Part shown: one piece after another, positions 60,973 to 64,000 of the stretch
How positions within the stretch are numbered: the first letter of the stretch is position 1
Layout of the letters: each line of letters starts with the position of its first letter
Origin: Gordonia polyisoprenivorans
Lineage (GTDB): Bacteria > Actinomycetota > Actinomycetes > Mycobacteriales > Mycobacteriaceae
Assembly: GCF_017654315.1 (NCBI RefSeq)
Contig: NZ_CP072203.1
Span: forward strand, 992,001 to 1,056,000
Direction: 5' to 3'
DNA length: 64,000 nucleotides
Translations under genes and position numbers: made by a program
The notes under the pieces: generated by a model
Database searches by the model: none
Seen by the model: the letters and a program-made list of their open reading frames with translations, nothing else
Told to the model about the DNA's origin: nothing

Positions 60973-61157
60973 TCCGGCTCCCTTCCGTCACCGCGTGTTC
61001 ACGCGCTCCGGACGCTAACGGCGGTCGGTCTCGGCGGGCGCTGCGGCTTCCGGGGAGCGGAACAACGGATTGTCGGTACGTGACGCACGACGCAGCATCG
61101 TCTGGAGGCCAGCGCCTAGCGGCGAGGCGTGCACGTAACGACCACCGAGGAGAGTTC

Positions 61158-62264
61158 ATGATCTACCTGGCGCAGGACGAAGAGCAGGAAGCCGTCGCGG
61201 AGATGACGCGAGAGCTGGGCCTGGAGGTGCTGTACCCAGTGGCACGGGATGTCGAAGCAGAGTCGGCCGTCCCGGCGAAGACCTGGAAGGCCGTCGTCGA
61301 AACGGGACTTACCGCCCCAGTCAGCGAGGAACTCGGCGGCGGAGGCATTCCCAGTGCCGTCACATACATGACGGCCGTCGAGAACCTCGCCTACGGTGAC
61401 GCCGGAATCACGCTGGCGGCCGTCTGGAGCGGTGCCCCATCGCTACTGCTCTCCCGGCACGGCACCCCCCAGCATCAGGCGGGCGTCCTCGGGGCGTCGC
61501 AGGACCTCGACAACCGCGGCTCGGTTGCACTGTACGAGGGATTCGGCCGCGGAGCGTCCGAGCTCGAGACGACCATCGTCGACGAGGGCGAGAACGTCCG
61601 CGTCGTTGGCCGCAAGGTCGGCGTTCCGTTCTCCGGACAGGCCGAGTCGATCATCGTCGTCGGCGTCGACCCCTCCACACGCGCCCTGCGTGCCGTCATC
61701 GTGCCGCGCACCGCGGACGGCGTGAGCGTGGGGGTGCGGGACAAGTCCTTGGCGCTCGATGCGGCCGATCTGGCCAGCATCGATTTCGACGTCCTCGTCC
61801 CGCGAGCGAATCTGCTCGGTTCCGAGGGCCTGCAGAAGAGCGTCGAGTGGCTGCGGCTCGCGGTTGCCTCCGCACAGACCGGAATGGCCCAACGCGCAAT
61901 GGAATACGCCGCTGAGTACGCCAAGAATCGGGTGGCATTCGGTAAGCCGATCGCCTCGTTCCAGGGCATCTCGTTCCCGCTCGCCGAGGCCTTCTTCCGT
62001 ACCGAGCAGGCGCGTCTCGAGGTGCTCGAAGCAGCATCGCTGATGGACAACGACGGTGACATCGAGCGCATCTCCGCGGTCACGTCATCGGCCGTGGCCT
62101 ACGCCAGCGAGAACGCATCGGAGTCCACCCGCCATGCGGTGCAGGTGCTGGGCGGGCACGGCTTCATCCGTGAGTACCCCGTCGAGCTGTGGTACCGGAC
62201 GGCAGCGACCTTGTCGACGCTCGACTTCGATCCCAGCGCCTCGTCCTTCCACGCCGTCGTCTGA
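61158..62264 (+). CDS. Acyl-CoA dehydrogenase, subunit without catalytic Glu
   Basis: A 368-aa acyl-CoA dehydrogenase fold: N-terminal helices, beta-barrel with 'VGRKVGVPFSGQAESIIVV', C-terminal helices with 'AMEYAAEYAKNRVAFGKPI' and 'HAVQVLGGHGFIREYPVELW'. Where most members have the catalytic E in 'YEGT', it continues 'YRTAATLSTLDFDP'. This resembles the non-catalytic partner in heteromeric FadE pairs of steroid side-chain degradation. ATG 61158 follows gaggagag. The second subunit gene follows after 49 bp. Confidence 0.85.
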   Translation: MIYLAQDEEQEAVAEMTRELGLEVLYPVARDVEAESAVPAKTWKAVVETGLTAPVSEELGGGGIPSAVTYMTAVENLAYGDAGITLAAVWSGAPSLLLSRHGTPQHQAGVLGASQDLDNRGSVALYEGFGRGASELETTIVDEGENVRVVGRKVGVPFSGQAESIIVVGVDPSTRALRAVIVPRTADGVSVGVRDKSLALDAADLASIDFDVLVPRANLLGSEGLQKSVEWLRLAVASAQTGMAQRAMEYAAEYAKNRVAFGKPIASFQGISFPLAEAFFRTEQARLEVLEAASLMDNDGDIERISAVTSSAVAYASENASESTRHAVQVLGGHGFIREYPVELWYRTAATLSTLDFDPSASSFHAVV

Positions 62265-62313
62265 CGATGACCGTCACCATCACTTTCACCTTCCCCACCA
62301 TCGAGGAGCACGC

Positions 62314-63510
62314 ATGAGCACCACCACGTTCGAGCTGAGCCCGGAACTGCAGCGCTATGGCCAGGAGTTGCGCGAATGGTCGGCCGCCGCACTTCGCCCG
62401 CACGCCCGCGCAGCCGACACCAACAAGAAGGTCCCGGAAAACTGGCAGGACATCATTCACAGCTCGCCCGTGCCGCTGGGCCGCGAGGACTCCGACACCG
62501 ACAGGCTCGAGCCCTTCAAAGACGGCTACTGGGCCACGCAGATGTCCTACTACGAGAACCTGAACTACGGCGACGTGTGGGGACTGGGCTTGCCCGGGCG
62601 CGGTATCGGCCAGCTCGTCGTCGATGCGATGGGAACTCCCGCGCAGATCAAGCAGTGGTACGACCCGGTCATGGAGGGGAAGTTGGAGACCGGCTTCGCG
62701 CTGACCGAGCCGGGCTTCGGTTCCGACACCTCGCAGGTTGCCACCACTGCGGTGCAAGACGGTGACTCCTGGGTGATCAACGGTTCGAAGATGTACTGCA
62801 CCAACGGTGCGCGCGCGGACTACATCACCGTGTTCGCCAACGCAGACAAGTCCCTGGGTGCCAAGGGTATCGCCTGCTTCGTCGTGCCCCGCGGGACGCC
62901 CGGATTCTCGATCGCCAAGGAGAACGAGGACAAGCTCGGTATCCGCAGCTGGCAGACATCCGAGCTCCTTTTTCAGGGGTGCCGCGTGCCGCTGGAGAAC
63001 CGTCTCGGCTGGAACGCCGCTGGTGCCGTCGACGACGGCCCACAGGTATCGGGCCAGCGCGGTGCCTTGACTGCCCTGGCGAACAATCGACCAAACATGG
63101 CGGGAATAGCGGTCGGCCTGGCTCAGGCCGCGATCGACGTGACCACCAAGCTCCTCAAGGAGCAGCAGGCCGGGTTCTCCGTTCAGCGCTGGGCGGCGGT
63201 GGAGCGGGATCTCGATGCGATGAACATGGCGCAGGAGCGGTCCCGTCGAATCAATTACAAGGCCGCCTTCGTGATGGACAACGGCACCCCCAACAAGTAC
63301 AACCCGGCGATCGCGAAGGGCTTCGCGCCGCAGACGTGCGACCGCATCATCCGACGCTGCATGCAGCTGTTGGGACCGGAAGGCACCAGCAAGGAGCTGC
63401 TGCTTGAGAAGTGGTACCGCGACGTCAAGATCATGGACATCTTCGAGGGCTCGGGCCAGGTCCAGCGCATCATCGTCGCCCGCGAGCTCGTCGGCCGTCT
63501 CGCCGGCTGA
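62314..63510 (+). CDS. Acyl-CoA dehydrogenase, catalytic subunit
   Basis: 398 aa. 'GFALTEPGFGSDTSQV' (substrate/FAD block), 'WVINGSKMYCTNGARADYI', 'NRPNMAGIAVGLAQAAIDV' and 'MQLLGPEGTS', ending 'KIMDIFEGSGQVQRIIVARE', where the Glu of F-E-G-S is the expected catalytic base. Paired with the preceding subunit it should form an alpha2beta2 flavoenzyme that introduces a double bond in a CoA-bound side chain. It is followed by the oxygenase beta subunit gene after 39 bp, linking CoA chemistry and ring hydroxylation in one transcript. Confidence 0.88.
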   Translation: MSTTTFELSPELQRYGQELREWSAAALRPHARAADTNKKVPENWQDIIHSSPVPLGREDSDTDRLEPFKDGYWATQMSYYENLNYGDVWGLGLPGRGIGQLVVDAMGTPAQIKQWYDPVMEGKLETGFALTEPGFGSDTSQVATTAVQDGDSWVINGSKMYCTNGARADYITVFANADKSLGAKGIACFVVPRGTPGFSIAKENEDKLGIRSWQTSELLFQGCRVPLENRLGWNAAGAVDDGPQVSGQRGALTALANNRPNMAGIAVGLAQAAIDVTTKLLKEQQAGFSVQRWAAVERDLDAMNMAQERSRRINYKAAFVMDNGTPNKYNPAIAKGFAPQTCDRIIRRCMQLLGPEGTSKELLLEKWYRDVKIMDIFEGSGQVQRIIVARELVGRLAG

Positions 63511-63549
63511 CGGCCGGTCCACCACCGTCACGACGAAAGAAGAAGTTTC

Positions 63550-64000
63550 ATGAGTTTGACGACACAATCCGATCTCCGGTCGACGGTAGCTCGCGATGTC
63601 CTGGTCGACATCGAACAGTTCCTGTTCGAGGAGGCCGAGCTACTCGACCAGTGGCGCCTGCACGAATGGCTCGACCTGTTCGCGCCGGAGGGCTACTACG
63701 AAATACCGACGACCGACCGTCCGGACGGCGATCCATCGAAGGATCTCTTTCTGGTCCACGACGATCGATTTCTACTCGAACAGCGGGTCAACTCGTTGCT
63801 CACACGGGCCGCACACGCCGAGTACCCGCACTCGGCGACCCGGCGGATGATCTCGAACGTCCGGGCGATGGAAGCCGAGGGCGATCGACTGTATGTCCTG
63901 GCAAACTTCGCGGTCTACCGGGTGCACTCGGGGGTGCTGGACACGTACGTCGGCCAGTACCGACACATCGTGGAACGCGACGAGGTCACCGGCTTCCGGT
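63550..64000 (+). CDS. Rieske dioxygenase beta subunit (partial, runs off the window)
   Basis: The first 150 codons of a ring-hydroxylating dioxygenase small subunit (SnoaL-like fold): 'IEQFLFEEAELLDQWRLHEW' with 'LDLFAPEGYYEIP', 'LVHDDRFLLEQRVNSL' and 'THAEYPHSATRRMISNV'-like text (here 'HAEYPHSATRRMISNVR'), then 'FAVYRVHSG' and 'YVGQYRHIVERDE'. It gives structural support to the alpha subunit hexamer. It is on the strand opposite to, and 16.5 kb from, the only alpha gene in the window; another alpha gene could lie beyond the right edge. The expected full length is ~170-180 aa. Confidence 0.88.
   Translation, partial: MSLTTQSDLRSTVARDVLVDIEQFLFEEAELLDQWRLHEWLDLFAPEGYYEIPTTDRPDGDPSKDLFLVHDDRFLLEQRVNSLLTRAAHAEYPHSATRRMISNVRAMEAEGDRLYVLANFAVYRVHSGVLDTYVGQYRHIVERDEVTGFR

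Noticed and set aside
62164..63567. 467-aa open frame on the minus strand
   Set aside because: It is the antisense of the second acyl-CoA dehydrogenase, has no family pattern and no ribosome site. Codon bias in high-GC DNA creates such frames.

Overview
The window is high-GC actinobacterial DNA, most likely from the Mycobacteriales (Gordonia/Rhodococcus-like). The signs are frequent GTG starts, ATGA gene overlaps, an MmpS-like protein, a mycobacterial-type heterodimeric ABC exporter, a KstR-like operator and a second citrate synthase. No rRNA, tRNA or CRISPR array was seen. All family calls come from reading the sequence; no database search was run.

Left part (1-8.8 kb), a damaged polymorphic toxin/immunity region. 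An Imm52-like protein is followed by an IS110 transposase fragment and two IS3-family elements. The second element (about 2706-4057) sits inside the reading frame of a toxin gene, whose C-terminal RNase-like domain and small downstream immunity gene survive. A membrane protein and a tandem pair of paralogous immunity-like proteins follow. A ~65-bp non-coding repeat occurs after each of the two immunity blocks.

Middle part (8.8-28.2 kb), mostly chromosomal housekeeping genes. They include a DUF1275 membrane protein, an MmpS-like protein, an SDR/hydrolase pair, an OhrR-like regulator, two divergent citrate synthases (one with an N-terminal helix-turn-helix), tam, rnhA, a D-2-hydroxyacid dehydrogenase, and a MerR/aldo-keto reductase pair flanked by two copies of an 87-bp element. 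An SDR under a KstR-type palindrome, a lipoprotein and a two-gene ABC exporter complete it.

Scar zone (28.2-36.1 kb), a series of broken genes: a CoA-transferase lacking its N-terminus fused to a LysR fragment, an oxidoreductase fragment, an IS256 fragment, an intact IS3 element, a frameshifted ISL3 transposase and a ferredoxin-NADP reductase remnant. One intact gene, a flavin disulfide reductase fused to a methyltransferase, lies among them.

Right part (36-64 kb), an aromatic catabolic region. It encodes both subunits of a Rieske ring-hydroxylating oxygenase (placed 16.5 kb apart on opposite strands), its ferredoxin and reductase, and SDRs. It also has a class III (LigB-type) extradiol dioxygenase, an ACMSD-type amidohydrolase that could be a decarboxylase, two paralogous ring-fission-product hydrolases, and a complete 2-hydroxypentadienoate lower pathway (hydratase, aldolase, acylating acetaldehyde dehydrogenase). 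CoA-thioester genes are interleaved: a CoA ligase, a two-domain CoA-transferase, an acyl-CoA dehydrogenase pair of which only one subunit has the catalytic Glu, and a thiolase. Two IclR regulators are present. The layout suggests 2,3-dioxygenation of a substituted aromatic acid, meta cleavage, decarboxylation and hydrolysis (p-cumate-like logic), with the released or attached side chain handled as a CoA ester. The substrate is not determined by the sequence. Remnants of SDR, crotonase and branched-chain amino-acid-type transporter genes show that this region was assembled by rearrangement.
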